Source: Corydoras sp. C115
Taxonomy: Eukaryota > Chordata > Actinopteri > Siluriformes > Callichthyidae
DNA length: 64,000 bases
Reading direction: 5' to 3'
Assembly (NCBI GenBank): GCA_019802505.1
Contig: JAFMOC010000016.1
Coordinates: forward strand, 402,501-466,500
Shown in pieces: positions 11,801-31,900 of this stretch. Both the position numbers and the translations under genes were made by a program. The first letter of the stretch is position 1; the number at the start of each line of letters is the position of its first letter. The notes below the pieces were generated by a model. The model worked only from the letters and a program-made list of their open reading frames with translations, did not search any database and was not told the origin of the DNA.

Positions 11801-13857
11801 CCAGAGTGCAGACCCTCGTGATTCAGTGCGTTTGTGATTTCTAATGAAACTGAATTTGAGTTTACAAAAGTTTCTCTTTTTTGTGGAACTCGAGCGAATG
11901 GAGGCACTAGTAGCTCATGAATGCAGCACAAGCAAAAAAGTGTCACCTGAAGGTGGCGCTATCCAGAAGAAGTTTAATATTAATAAAAAACATTTTGAAA
12001 AAAGTTGATGGAAAAACACTAAATGTCTCATGAAGAGACAAAGACAAAATAAATTTCAATGTGAAGAAAAGATTCTGCAGAGACCTGCTCAGAGAGAGAG
12101 AGCGAGAGGGAGAGAGCTGGAAGGTGTAAGTTTATATTTCTAGAAATATTTAATATAAATATAAATGAAAGTCTGTTTTTTATATCCTTCCGATTGTGTG
12201 TTTTCCATGAGCAGGTGAGAAGCCTTCACTCAGTACAAGTCTTTAAATCCAATGGACCATCTCTTTCTATGTGTCAGTAATGAGAACAGAGACAGAGACA
12301 TTTGCATGCTTTAACATTTGCATTTGAGAAATATTTGAATAGCTCTCAGATCCAGGCTCAATATCAGCTTTCCTGGAAAGATGAACGAATCTAATGAAGG
12401 AATGTTAGACGTGACACGGCTGCTCGTTTCCTCTTTGATTTTGTGAAATGTCCTGTATTTTGTTGAACGGTTACCAAAAATAAGCCTGTTTTACAATTAA
12501 TTTGCATGCAGAAATGAACGTGTGTGTGTCATGGTTTTGAAGAAGAGCTATTATTGAAATTCTTGAGTGAAAGAGACTTTGATATAGAAACTAATCTGAA
12601 AAAGATAAAACCCCAGCACACAGAGTTTGAGCCGTGCTGTATCTCCGACGTGCAGTTAAATTTCCCGTCCTGCTGAAGTTAACGTGCAGCTGCATTGTAG
12701 ACTCATGAACCCACACATTCTTATATTTGTGTGTGTGATGGATGGCTGTGTTTCAGTGATCCTGCTGAATGCAGGGTGAAGTGAAGTGAAGTGAAGTGAA
12801 GTGTGAGTCCTCGTGTTTAACCCTACCCCTGCATGACTGCTGCGAACACGGCAAGAACGCGAAGGATGTGAGCGTGCGAATGATCTCAGCAGAACTGTGA
12901 TTGTGAAACAGGTGAACCGTTAAGAACCTTTAACCTGAACCCTAACACCCTGAAACACTCCAATGATACATGAGTGAGATGTGATCTGTGGTTTGATGAA
13001 GGTGTAAACACGCAACACCAGTCTGAATCAAAGTGAATACTGACACACTTCTTCTGTGATGTCACTGATATTAATGAAAGTCATGATGCTCCATGTTTTA
13101 TCAAATACACATGAAGATGATTCTGCAAGATGTACAGTACAGCAATACAGAGAGCTGATGTGTTAACAATTCAAAAATACTGCCCCAGTACTAAAGTATG
13201 ATGATGATGATGATAATACCTTAATTAATCCTGCAATCAGGAACTTCAAAAATGTGAGAAAGATCATTGTAATACATTGGGAAAAGAAAAGACAGAAACC
13301 AGCACCAGACTCCGAACCTAAAGCAGTACAGTTTAGAAACCTAAAGAAAATCCACATTGAGCACGGCACATATAGAACAAGCACATGGACACGGACATGT
13401 GAAGTTCCCCAGTGTGGGACAAATAAAGGTCTATCTTGTCTTATCTTGGACACAGACATGGTTACGTTTTGGAACTGCGGCCACTTAATAAAGTCCTGTC
13501 CTGTGTATGAGGGACTGAAGGATTGAAAGACCTGATGTCATTTTTAACTTCAGTCTAATTATTAAACTCTAAAGGAACATTTCCCTTAAATTCTGCGTAA
13601 TTAACGAGCTCCTGCAGTCCAGCTCTAACATCTAATGAGCAGAACACATGACTGTTTAACCATGCAATGACCTTTCATTAATGTGTTCATGTGTTTAGAG
13701 GACTGTATTTGTGCGTGTGTGAGTGTTTAGAGGACTCTGTGTGTGTGTGAGAGTATACAGACATTTAACTGGTGGGTTTGGTTGATTGGCTGTTTTTCTG
13801 TAACAGTAGGAGACCCACTGTCACATTGTTTCTGCATTAACAAGTGGCCTCAATCTA

Positions 13858-13929
<72 letters not shown>

Positions 13930-15991
13930 CCGTGTCTGTGTAGAATGTTTTTCTTGTATGTTGGAGTGGGTCAGTAATCTAAGCGCAGCGGTTCTCGGTT
14001 CTTCTCTCTGGTTTAATCAGTGATTTAGTGTAAAGCGATCAAACTGATTGATGTTGAAGTTAAAGGTGATAAGATAAGAGAGACCTTTATTTGTCCCACA
14101 ATGGCTCTTCTTATAGCTGTCTTTAGCTTTTCTACCTGTTTGCTGGATCCTGCCCCTGGGTTGGTATAAAGAAGCGGTGATAAAGAGACATTTAATCTGA
14201 AGAAATTACATTTTAATTTCTAACAGGTGCCTCCTTCTGAAGGTTACTGAATAAATTCATTCATTCATTATTTTCCGCTTTGTCCTCTATTAGGGTCGCG
14301 GTGGGGTTCCCCATGCCCATCCAGGGGAGAACGTCTCAGGCGCTGGGCAGATACACCCAGGACAGGGCGCCAATCTATCACTGGGCACACACTCACTCAC
14401 ACAAACACACTCTATAGGGGGCAATTTTGGAGAACTCAATTGACTTGATCCATGTTTTTGGACTGTGGGAAGAAACCGGAGAACCCGGAGGAAACCCACG
14501 CGGACACGGGGAGAACATGGAAACTCCACCCAGATGGCGATTCGAACCGGGAATCCCTAGCGCTGAGAGGAGAACATGCTAACCACTAAGCCACCTTACA
14601 GTGCCGCCTTTACTGAATAAATTCCTTTAAAAACAGTAGTGCTTCTGTATATTCCCCCAAAAAAACAACTCAGAACATTTCTGTACAATTCCCTTAAAAA
14701 TGTAATAAATTCATATGAACATCATGAGAAGTAACTGCTGTAATCTGTGATGTGATATACCACAAAATGTTTATTATCCTTCATCTCACCAGCTTTCTCA
14801 AGAATTTATCCTAAAAAATGATTAATTATTTGCAAAAACAACATTCCTCTTAATTTGAACTGCAAGGTTTTAACGAAGTTATGAAACCTCGTTAATGTTT
14901 TATATATAAGTTGGGACACAGTGGACCAGCACAGGGTTGAAAATTATTCTATTTTTAAAAAAATGAAACACAACTACAGACATGCTGACACACACACACA
15001 CACACACACACTCCAGTATAAAAGGAGTTGGCTAATGAGAGGGAAATAACTGCGGTTGTAAAGAGAAACTGGGACTTTGGTGAGAGACAGTAGTGGCTGA
15101 AAATATTTCCATCCCTCAGCAAAAACTCCTCAGAAGAATTATTGTGCTCTCACACACTCACACACACACACTCACTCACTCACACACTCACATCGGGAAT
15201 TTATGACTGAGTGACGTGAAAAAAAAAAGCTCTTGAGTTTTAACAACCAGACTTGATTTACTAAAAATCCCAAGCCTTAATGATGGAGGACCTGCAGATT
15301 CTCAGGGTGATGAGTTTATGATATTCAACTTCTATACTCAACACACTAAATCAGAAGAGATCTGACACACACACACACACACACACACACCGAACAGCAT
15401 CAGGTCCAGTACCATAAGGTGTGACATCATCAGTGTTGGGTTTCTTCCTGGAAATCATCACTAACTACTTGAACAGCTCTTCTGCTTCATCACTCTGGTT
15501 CCAGAATTAGTTCTCTGTTCTGCTCTAAAGAAACCATTGAACCCACTGATCACACTGGTTCAATGAGTTCATACGTATGCATACTTCACCCTTAAAATCC
15601 TCACACTGACCCCTTCAGCCTGGCAGCTTAAAGGCAAAGAAGTGGGATAAATTTTAAGAAAGATTTGCAATAGGATGAATAAAAGGTGAGGACGGGTCCA
15701 TGAGGACCTGAGACTGAGACTCGTTCATCCACACGAGATATTCACACAGCACAACTCCACCACTTCCATCTTTACACATTTGATTTCTGACTTTCCATTG
15801 ACCTCATGTGGGCAGTGTCGTTGGGTCGGAGGTCACAGGTGTGAAGAGATATTTAAATGGGGGTTAAACCACAGCCTCAGTCCACCAATCAGAACTCACA
15901 GTGATGCTGTTTAATAGAATCAAAAATGAAATGATTTCATGACATCAGAGGTGCTGAGCCTTTCTCCTCCTCAGCTCCTCAGCACTTCTTT

Positions 15992-16065
<74 letters not shown>

Positions 16066-16948
16066 ACATTCTATAATGTGACTCAGTGGTTGGAGCTTCA
16101 GTTATTGATCAGATGTTTGAGGGTTCACCCTCTGGGTGTCACTGTGGGGTTTTAACCCTCTCTGCTCTTCAAACTCTCTCTAAGAATTTGCAAGTAAGTG
16201 AATTATTTTGTATTTTTTATGTTAACGATGAAAAAGCCATTTTATGTTTTATATCAGAGTTCCATGCTGTCTCTGTCTCTCTCTGTCTGTCTCTCTCTCT
16301 CTCTGTTTGAGGGTAAACAGGGCAGTTTCTTAGAGCATTAAACTGGATAAACCAGACCAGAGTCATAAGTAAGAATACTGTGGTGGTTAATCAGGAGCAT
16401 GTGGTGTTCAGTGCAGCTGTGGTGGCTTTTAGGGTCGACTTGTAGCTGATATAAAGAAACTGAAGTAAAAATGAAAATAAAAACGAAACGTGTCAGGAAG
16501 AAAGAAAATATACATGATCTATTTTGTGTAGAAAAGTAAAAAGGGTTCTCCGAGCCATGAGGCAGTGAATGGGGATTATTTTAAATGTAAATGAGAATGT
16601 TTCAGGGTGTGATGCTTTAACTGGTGTTTTTAATTTGAACATGATTAAAGGCTGAGGGCAGAGAGAATGAGAGCTGTGTGCTTTTTGAGGAGCTGCATGG
16701 TTTGTGTTTTTGTAATTGTAATATTGTGTTTGTAAAATGGAATGAGGAACGTTTCCGGTGTGTGAGGAACTAAAAGAGGTGAGAGCTCCTCGATCCGTCC
16801 GTCACTCAGATACTCTTATGAAGCTCACAGGAAGCTCAGAAAGAAAAGATGAGAAGGAAACGAGATAAAGGAGAAAAAAGTAAGCAGGAATGTGAGTCCT
16901 ACCTGGTGAGAGCTCTCCTTCACTCAGCTCACCCGAATCTGAATCCAT
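8827..16948 (-). CDS. tnfaip8l3: tnfaip8l3 (TIPE3), TNFAIP8-like protein
   Basis: TIPE-family protein. In mammals TIPE3 is a phosphoinositide transfer protein acting on PI3K-AKT and MEK-ERK signalling at the membrane. Two coding exons on the minus strand: exon 1 at 16948-16903 encodes MDSDSGELSEGELSPG, the TIPE3-specific acidic N-terminus (human begins MDSDSGEQSEGE); exon 2 at 9389-8827 begins with the end of that Gly codon and continues PEVFNSKSLALQAQKKILSK. The joined product is 202 aa. The TIPE2-homology all-alpha fold follows, with DDTSSSILDELYKVSREYT, FRKKLNQAAMTAISFHEVEY, TFDRSILS and the terminal CDGINKLLDDAVL. Donor CCAG|gtagga and acceptor cacag|gacct are canonical. The N-terminus separates it from tnfaip8, l1 and l2. 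The 3'UTR must run below 8826; I could not fix its polyadenylation site. A SINE sits 24 bp intronic of the exon 2 acceptor. Confidence 0.95.
9427..9772 (-). mobile_element. Family A SINE with 13-bp TSD, tnfaip8l3 intron
   Basis: Flanked by perfect copies of CATGTTAAAACAT at 9414-9426 and 9773-9785. It inserted close to the acceptor of tnfaip8l3 exon 2. Confidence 0.92.
10872..11830 (+). mobile_element. Tc1-like transposon relic, split by a hAT-like element
   Basis: The left end TACAGTGGGTACGGAAAGTA is a typical fish Tc1 inverted-repeat start. After the nested element the Tc1 sequence resumes (GTTTCATTTCAGTCATATGC, CACACACCTGTCTATATAAG, then the transposase-region piece GAAACATGGTGGTGGCAGCA). 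Most transposase codons and the right terminus are missing, so it is a dead copy. Confidence 0.75.
10916..11308 (+). mobile_element. hAT-like non-autonomous element, copy 1
   Basis: Termini TAGGGGTG...CACCCCTA, 393 bp, with the perfect 8-bp TSD CTCTCTTT at 10908-10915 and 11309-11316. Subterminal regions carry five TCGACTAT/ATAGTCGA motifs. There is no transposase frame. The 8-bp TSD and short TIR fit the hAT superfamily; the family name is unknown to me. Confidence 0.85.
12777..12802 (+). repeat. (GAAGT)5 pentanucleotide repeat
   Basis: Five GAAGT units in the tnfaip8l3 intron. Confidence 0.9.
13268..13490 (+). repeat. Unnamed dispersed repeat, copy 1
   Basis: TGTAATACATTGGGAAAAG through ACACGGACATG, then a resumed match around TTTTGGAACTGCGGCCACTT, aligns with 59013-59180. 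The extra 13401-13440 part (GTGGGACAAATAAAGGTCTA) resembles a retroposon 3' end. Confidence 0.55.
13860..13927 (+). repeat. (CA)n microsatellite
   Basis: About 34 CA units in the tnfaip8l3 intron. Confidence 0.95.
14060..14107 (-). repeat. Retroposon 3' end scrap
   Basis: In reverse this reads TGTGGGACAAATAAAGGTCT then TTATCTTATC, matching the piece inside 13401-13440. Confidence 0.4.
14259..14609 (-). mobile_element. Family A SINE with 15-bp TSD
   Basis: TTACTGAATAAATTC flanks both sides (14244-14258 and 14610-14624). The head carries a small TTACA insertion. Confidence 0.92.
15995..16068 (+). repeat. (CT)n(CA)n compound microsatellite
   Basis: CT tract changing to CA at 16041. Confidence 0.95.
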
Positions 16949-17300
16949 GGGTCCCTCTTCTGTCCTCTTTTTATTCTCTTTTTCCTGCTGTCTTCTTTTG
17001 CCTTCGCGTGCGGCTCTCACTTTTCTCAGGCTGGATCACGGCAGCTGTCCGTGGTTGGAATAAATCCGACACAGTGAGAGCCGTTGGGTCTCTCTCCCTC
17101 TCTCTCTTTGGACTCTCTCAATCCCTCCCTCTTCCTCTCCCCTCTTTGCTTTTCTTCTCTCTCTTTCTGGCTCAGAGTTTCTGTTGCCTATAAAAGCCTT
17201 GAAGGAGGAACAGCTCATGCTCTCTGTATCATTAACCCACTGAGTTTCTCTTTTTATTAAAATCACAGTCCTTTGTCCTGTTTTCCTTTCCCACATCTAT
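16949..17300 (-). promoter_or_regulatory. tnfaip8l3: tnfaip8l3 5'UTR / promoter-proximal region
   Basis: Purine-rich on the gene strand (GAGA and GAAAGAGA runs at about 17085-17170), without a TATA box in gene orientation. The start site cannot be fixed. Confidence 0.35.
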
Positions 17301-17949
17301 CTCATAACGTTGTGAAGGCTTTGTGGATGGTTATGTGATGGTGAATATTGCTCGTCTTTAGTGACTGTGCCGTGTCAATGGCGTAAAAGTTCAGATTTGA
17401 TGTTTGTATTTGTAATATCAGGTGATCAGTGCAACAGAAACCAAGTTTAAATTCAACAACAATGATCCTTAAATATGAAGGTGCTCTGAGGATTGTATAC
17501 TGTCACCTCCTGGCAGGGTTTCAGATGAGGTGGTTATTAACATTAAAAAAGAGAGAGAACTTTATTTTTAGTCATGACATCAGAATCGTAGCAGCAGGAG
17601 GCGTTGGTACCCCTGACTGAAGCGGCAGGACTGAAGATGGTCGAGCTTTCAGTAAGAGAGCTCTGCAGTCTGACAGCACTTCACTTCAGCGATGGATAGA
17701 GTTTTAACATTACTGAACTTCAGGGGGCGCTCTCTATCCAAATCAGTTTAAAATGTTGCCATTACTAGCAAAAAATACTAAACACTCGTAACATAAAATC
17801 TGCTTATGGTTTTTCAAAGTTTTTATTTATAATTTCCAGGCAGCAGTTCTTTGTCTGTCTGTCTGTCTGTCTGTCCGTCAGTGCCACAGGACTCACAGCG
17901 GGGTCAGTGTGGGAGCAGATGGCTTTGTACGACCAGAGGCCATTCAGTA

Positions 17950-17984
<35 letters not shown>

Positions 17985-18139
17985 TGGGGGTCATCTATCA
18001 CATAGCTCAGTATGCAGATGGTCATGACTTCGCCTGAACTCCTTTTCATTGGTTCTATTAATGACTCAGTCTGCTGCGTTAATGCAGAGAACTCGACTGA
18101 TTCAAACATCACAGCTTTACATTTAAAAGCCTAAATAAT

Positions 18140-19077
18140 AAGGGGTCTGGAATTTTCATCTGAGGTGCCATGTCCACTATGAGAGACAAATTCCGGAAAT
18201 CCGGAAATCACACTTTATGATTTTTTAATCATTTATTTGTGTTTGAACACCTGCAACAATTCTGGTCCTCAAAGACCTGTTAGTCCACCTCTAAAAACTC
18301 CTCCTGCACTCCCCTTATTATTCTAAATGAGAAGAACCTGATTGAGGTTGTGCATAAAGACACCGGTCCACCCTACACAATCAGTAAGAGGGCTACAGCG
18401 CAATTGCCAAGCAGCTTGGTGAAAAAAAAAAGAGTGATTAGTAAATAATGGAAGAAGCTAAACACGACTGTCAGTCTCCCTCGGACTGGGGCACCACGCA
18501 AGATCTCATCCTGTGACGTATCAGTGGTTCTAATCAATCAAAAAAGTGGAAGCATCAAACTTTGGGGTGTTTTTCTGCACATGGGACAGGACGACTGCAC
18601 TGTATTGAGGACAGGATGACCGGGGCCATGTATTGTGAGATATTTGGGAAACAAGCTCCTTCCCTCAGTTTCAGTATTAATGATGGGTCGTGGCTGGGTC
18701 TTCCAACATGATAAAGACCCAAAGCACACAGCCAGGATAACCAAGGATGGGCTCCATAAGAAGCATATCAAGGTTCTAGAGTGGCCTAGCCAGTCTCCAG
18801 ACCAAAACCCTATGGAGGGAGCTCAAACTCTGTGTTTCTCTGTAACAGCCCAGAAACCTGGCTGATCTGGAGAAGATCTGTGTGGGAGGAATGGGCCAAA
18901 ATCCCTGCTGCAGCGTCTGCAAACCTGGAGAAAACCTGCAGGAAATGTTTTGTTAGATTCTGTCTCTCAGTGGACACGGCACCTATGATGAAAATTTCAG
19001 ACCCCTCCAAGATTTCTAAGTGGGAGAACTTAGAAAAAGAACACGCAGGGTGTTCAATACTTATCTTCCTCACTGTA
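18140..19077 (+). mobile_element. Tc1-like transposon with deleted transposase
   Basis: The right end closes in CTTATCTTCCTCACTGTA, a common teleost Tc1 terminus. Transposase remnants read VFQHDKDPKHTARITKDG and VLEWPSQSPDQNP, covering the second catalytic Asp region. A large internal deletion after GCAAGATCTCATCCTG and loss of the left terminus make it non-functional. The upstream stretch (AAATTGCCAAGCAGCTTGGT type) matches the N-terminal part. Confidence 0.8.
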
Positions 19078-19094
19078 CTGCATACAACATATTT

Positions 19095-19154
<60 letters not shown>

Positions 19155-19562
19155 CAGATTGAACAAAGCTAATGGGCTTTAATGAAGGTAATTGCTCTGT
19201 AACTTGTCTCTCTAAAGACAATGAAGAAAAGTTACAGAGCTAAAAATGTCGACATGGTGAAAGAAAAAAAGAAAGAAGAGAACAATAAAACACTTTCCTA
19301 CTTTAATGTTTTTGCTCTTCTCTGTTCATCCATTGTCTTTGTTTTGCTGCCTTCTCTTTGCTCGCTCATAAATTGCTTTTGTTTCTTTCGCTGTCTTTAT
19401 GCTTCATCCTTTTTTCTTGTTTTCGTCTCTGATTTGTTTCATTCTTTTTTAGTGTTCTTTATTTTTTATGGTTGGTTTTCATGAGTGAGTGAGACGGTCC
19501 TCACACCAGCATCTACTTTTGACTGCACAAAAAATAATAAATAAATTAACATCATGTAAAAA

Positions 19563-19600
<38 letters not shown>

Positions 19601-19740
19601 AGTGTGTGTAACATGGTGACTCATACACTCCTTGTGTGCTTCACTCTTCATTTTCTAACTGCGTGATCTCAGACCTCTACGTTGTTGTACCAACCAAGAT
19701 TAAAGCCATTGCCGGGTTACCTGTGATCACTGCACCGGGT

Positions 19741-19809
19741 TGGTGGAGGCTGGTGGAGGCTGGTGGAGGCTGGTGGAGGCTGGTGGAGGTTGGTGGAGGC
19801 TGGTGGAGC
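19741..19809 (+). repeat. 10-bp minisatellite (TGGTGGAGGC)7
   Basis: Seven head-to-tail units, one with a C-to-T change and the last incomplete. Intergenic. Confidence 0.95.
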
Positions 19810-19955
19810 TGAAACCAATCAGTGTGAGTGATTCTCTCTTTTATTTAAACCTTTTGTTCTTTCCATTCTCATTTCTGTTTAAATAATGAATTAAATTACA
19901 TTGATTACAGGGTTTGCTTTAATCCATTTTACTGATATGGAGATCTCTATTGAGT

Positions 19956-20053
<98 letters not shown>
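19956..20053 (+). repeat. (TG)n(AG)n compound microsatellite
   Basis: TG tract to about 20021, then GA. A smaller one of the same design is at 19100-19154. Confidence 0.95.
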
Positions 20054-21094
20054 TCATCCACCCCACAGCTGTGAGAGGCATACAGGTCATACTTATTTCT
20101 TTTTTCTTTCCATGTCTCTATTTGAGGAGATCAAATACATCCCTGCTTCCTGTCTATCCCTGGCGCTGTGATGATGCAAGCAGCTAAAAGGATCCTGATT
20201 GGCTGCTCATGCAGGTCAGTTTTTGTATTGTGGCTCATCTTTGAGATGACTCTCCCATGTGAGTTGCTTAAATTAGAAAACAATGGAAATCTAGTTTCTG
20301 TTTAATTAACACTTCGTTCTGACTCTTGAACCATCATCTCTCACTCAGTTCACAGCACACCAAAAGTTTGTGGCTGCAGTTTTTGTTCTTTTTATTACGA
20401 AATCCAGCATTCAGTCCTAAAGTATACTTGGAGTGAACAGGTTTTGCAAAAGTTTATAGATGACCGCAAGCGAGAGACCTTAATCCAAAGTCAGTGAGGA
20501 ACCAGCTGAACTGCAGTGTCATCGGTCCTGGTTTTATTTTTTCTCCTGTCATCCTATTTCTTAAATCAAAGGTGCTTACAGTGATAACCACGTTTAATGT
20601 TTTTATTACACAGGTAGTACTGACATCTTCACATTGGTATCAATCCACCAGGTTATTTAAAAAAAATATTGGAAGAAATAGAAATCCATGAGACAGTAAC
20701 AGGGTGAATCATCTTTGCATCGTACTGCATCCCAACTGGACTGAATAAACATTCCTGCAAGCGCCACACAACTAAAAGCAAAAAGCCTCTGACCCAAACT
20801 GTACCAGCTCACCAGCAACAAAATATGTGTATGTGGTAGAACTGTATATTAAATCAGGTGCCATTATTAAAAATATTTAGATTAATATAAACAGTTAACC
20901 ATTTTCTGAGTGCTAAGCTGGTAAGCTGGTATTCTGTTCAAAATAATGTTCACTTTAAAAACTAAATTATGTTGTTATGTAGAACAATTTAGATTTAAAT
21001 AAACTCATTTATGAATTAAACCGTTTTTTATTATACTGTTATTATAATTATTTTATAAAAGGTTTATGAGAGTGATAACCCGTCCAGTGCAGGA

Positions 21095-21204
21095 TTCCTT
21101 AAACATTTTGGTTGAATTTGTTTGATGTAATGAATTTGAAGTCAAATATGTGCAGAAGTTTAGAATGTTCGTTAGGGTTCACAAACGTTTTGGCACCACT
21201 GTAC
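21095..21204 (+). mobile_element. Possible Tc1-like right end
   Basis: GGTTCACAAACGTTTTGGCA followed by CCACTGTAC resembles another fish Tc1 inverted-repeat end. No matching left end was found. Confidence 0.3.
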
Positions 21205-21328
21205 GGTTCCTTTGGTTTGGATTGTGTGATGGTTAGGAAGAAGAACCTTTAGAACTTTAGAACTTCCTTGAGATGAGTCTGATATTTAGTTCTACTGCAT
21301 TTTAATAAACTATACTAATAATAATATA

Positions 21329-21683
21329 GGCGGCATGGTGGCTTAGTGGTTAGCATGTTCTCCTCTCAGCTCTAGGGATTCCCGGTTCGAATCCCCATCT
21401 GGGTGGAGTTTCCATGTTCTCCCCATGTCTGCGTGGGTTTCCTCCGGGTTCTCCGGTTTCCTCCCACAGTCCAAAAACATGGATCAAGTCGATTGAATTC
21501 TCAAAATTGCCCCATATAGAGTGTGTCTGTGTGAGTGAGTGTGTGCCCAGCGATGGATTGGCACCCTGTCCTGGGTCTATCTGCCCAGCGCCCGTTCTCC
21601 CCTGGATGGGCATGGGGAACCCCACCGCGATCCTAATAGAGGATAAAGCGAGAGATAATGAATGAATGAATGAATGAATGAAT
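21329..21683 (+). mobile_element. Family A SINE, intergenic
   Basis: Full length, with a tail of six GAAT units. Confidence 0.9.
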
Positions 21684-22249
21684 GATAATATACTGCTGCT
21701 GTACTGGGATTGTGTTTAAGCAGATCCAGAGTTCGTTCTCATGTGAGAACAGTGGAACCTTCATTTAACATTTGGGTTTGTGGAATATTGAATAAAGACT
21801 TTATACTTTTGATTATTACGTTCTATACGTAATATACGTATCTATACGTTTGATTATTAAGATTAATGTAATGATTTTGAGCAGGATTTGTAGTAACGTA
21901 GTATGTAGCGCCACCCTGTGACCAAATGAGTAAATTACAGGTGAGAAGGCTCACCGTTGTGCGAAAAAAAAATCGAGCGCAATTATTAAACATCGATGCA
22001 GACGAATTCAGGAACCACGAATTTCAGTGCTGCTACAATAATATCATAAATATTATATCAATATTCTAATTCTTCGTTATTGTTTAATCTGTACTTTAAA
22101 GCTTTTAAGAGTTTTTATTTCTGATTTCATTTATATTTCAGGTAGTTAACATACACATAATGCTGAAGTATAATAATATCGATTGTATTTTAATGTTTCA
22201 TGTGTAAATGTTTATTTGTAATATTTGATGAAATATCTTTTAAATGTAA

Positions 22250-22323
22250 ATGAAGAGTCGCGACTTGTTTGATGAGCGGAAGCGCTGAAAGCGGATGTGG
22301 TTTCGTAAAAGCCGTAGTGAGAG
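22250..22323 (+). promoter_or_regulatory. leo1: leo1 promoter / 5'UTR, CpG-rich and TATA-less
   Basis: Locally CpG-rich DNA in an AT-rich neighbourhood, with GCGGAAGCG (ETS-like GGAA core) and no TATA box. The start codon itself is inside GAGATGGCGGC, which resembles the YY1 consensus AAGATGGCGGC often found at +1 of housekeeping genes. The transcription start is inferred. Confidence 0.5.
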
Positions 22324-30941
<8,618 letters not shown>

Positions 30942-31019
30942 TCTTTTAATCTTTGTATCAAAAGGAAAATTTAGTTCACTTTGTGTTTTTTTGTGTTATT
31001 TTATACAGCAGCTTAAACG

Positions 31020-31026
31020 GGAAATA
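31020..31026 (+). terminator. leo1: leo1 polyadenylation signal AATAAA
   Basis: First AATAAA after the leo1 stop codon, about 80 bp downstream, in the sequence GGGAAATAAAAACAAC. Confidence 0.6.
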
Positions 31027-31169
31027 AAAACAACGAAAACATCTGAATTTGTCTCTCTCTCTCTCTCACACACACACTATAGATTATGGTAAAAGTAAGT
31101 TAGTAATTTTGAAACTGATTACGAACACATTGACTGGTCTTTAATGCTTTTAAAATGCATATGTTTATG

Positions 31170-31521
31170 ATGGTGGCTTAGTGGTTTAGCATGTTCTCCT
31201 TTCAGCACTAGGGATTCCCGGTTCGAATCCCCATCTGGGTGGAGTTTGCATGTCCTCCCCGTGTCCGCATGGGTTTCCTCTGGGTTCTCCGGTTTCCTTC
31301 CACAGTCCAAAAACATGGATCAAGTCAATTGAGTTCTCCAAATTGCCCCATATAGAGTGTGTCTGTGTGTGTGAGTGAGTTTGTGAGTGTGTGTCCAGCG
31401 ATGGATTGGTGTCCTGTCCTGGGTGTATCTTCCCAGCGCCCGAAACGTTCTCCCCTGGATGGGCATGGGGAACCCCCCCCCCAACCCTAATAAAGAATAA
31501 AGCGGAAGATAATGAATGGAT
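31170..31521 (+). mobile_element. Family A SINE downstream of leo1
   Basis: The head lacks its first ~7 bases. The flanks ATGTTTATGAT and ATGTTTGTGAT are an imperfect TSD. Confidence 0.88.
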
Positions 31522-31587
31522 GTTTGTGATGTGACTCATGATGGCTTGCAAATCTTTCTTTAATTTGTTTAATTAATTTGTTTGAAA

Positions 31588-31705
31588 CAGCGATGGATTG
31601 GCGCCCTGTCCTGGGTGTATCTGCCCAGCGCCCGAGATGTTCTCCCCTGGATGGGCATGGGGAACCCCACCACGACCCTAATAGAGGATGAAGCGGGAGA
31701 TAATG
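31588..31705 (+). mobile_element. 5'-truncated family A SINE with perfect TSD
   Basis: Only the last ~118 bp of the element, yet flanked by an exact 17-bp duplication at 31571-31587 and 31706-31722. It was therefore truncated at insertion rather than by later deletion. Confidence 0.9.
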
Positions 31706-31802
31706 AATTAATTTGTTTGAAAATTGAAGTTATTAGTTACTATATTTTAAAATCATAAATTAAAATGTATTTAAATCAGTGTTTTTTACAGTACTAAGTG
31801 TG

Positions 31803-31900
31803 GATGTCCTATTGAGGTGGTTTGGATATGTGCAGAAGGAACCACCAACATTCATTTATGGATGTTGTAAGGGAGGAAGATCCTAACTCTGGGTATTTAA
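31803..31900 (+). pseudogene. Possible LINE reverse-transcriptase C-terminal relic
   Basis: A short frame reads LLRWFGYVQKE, resembling the LRWFGHV.R signature found near the end of many non-LTR retrotransposon polyproteins. No other part of the element is recognisable. Confidence 0.3.

Larger units (their letters stand above)
11831..16902. other. Distal part of the tnfaip8l3 intron
   Basis: Apart from the listed SINE, repeats and microsatellites, I see no exon or RNA gene. Several short CA tracts are present at 14991, 15160 and 15365. Confidence 0.5.
19078..22249. other. Intergenic tnfaip8l3-leo1 (right part)
   Basis: AT-rich DNA with the listed minisatellite, microsatellites, a possible Tc1 end and one SINE. 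No coding exon recognised. Confidence 0.5.

Noticed and set aside
16802..16902. Extension of tnfaip8l3 exon 1 into a hydrophobic tail
   Set aside because: It is intron read-through beyond a good donor; the spliced product matches the TIPE3 family.
18635..18865. Tc1 transposase frame as a live gene
   Set aside because: The frame covers only a small C-terminal part, with the N-terminal and first catalytic regions deleted and one terminus missing.
19741..19809. Regular short repeats as a possible CRISPR-like array
   Set aside because: Direct 10-bp units with no spacers in a vertebrate genome; an ordinary minisatellite.
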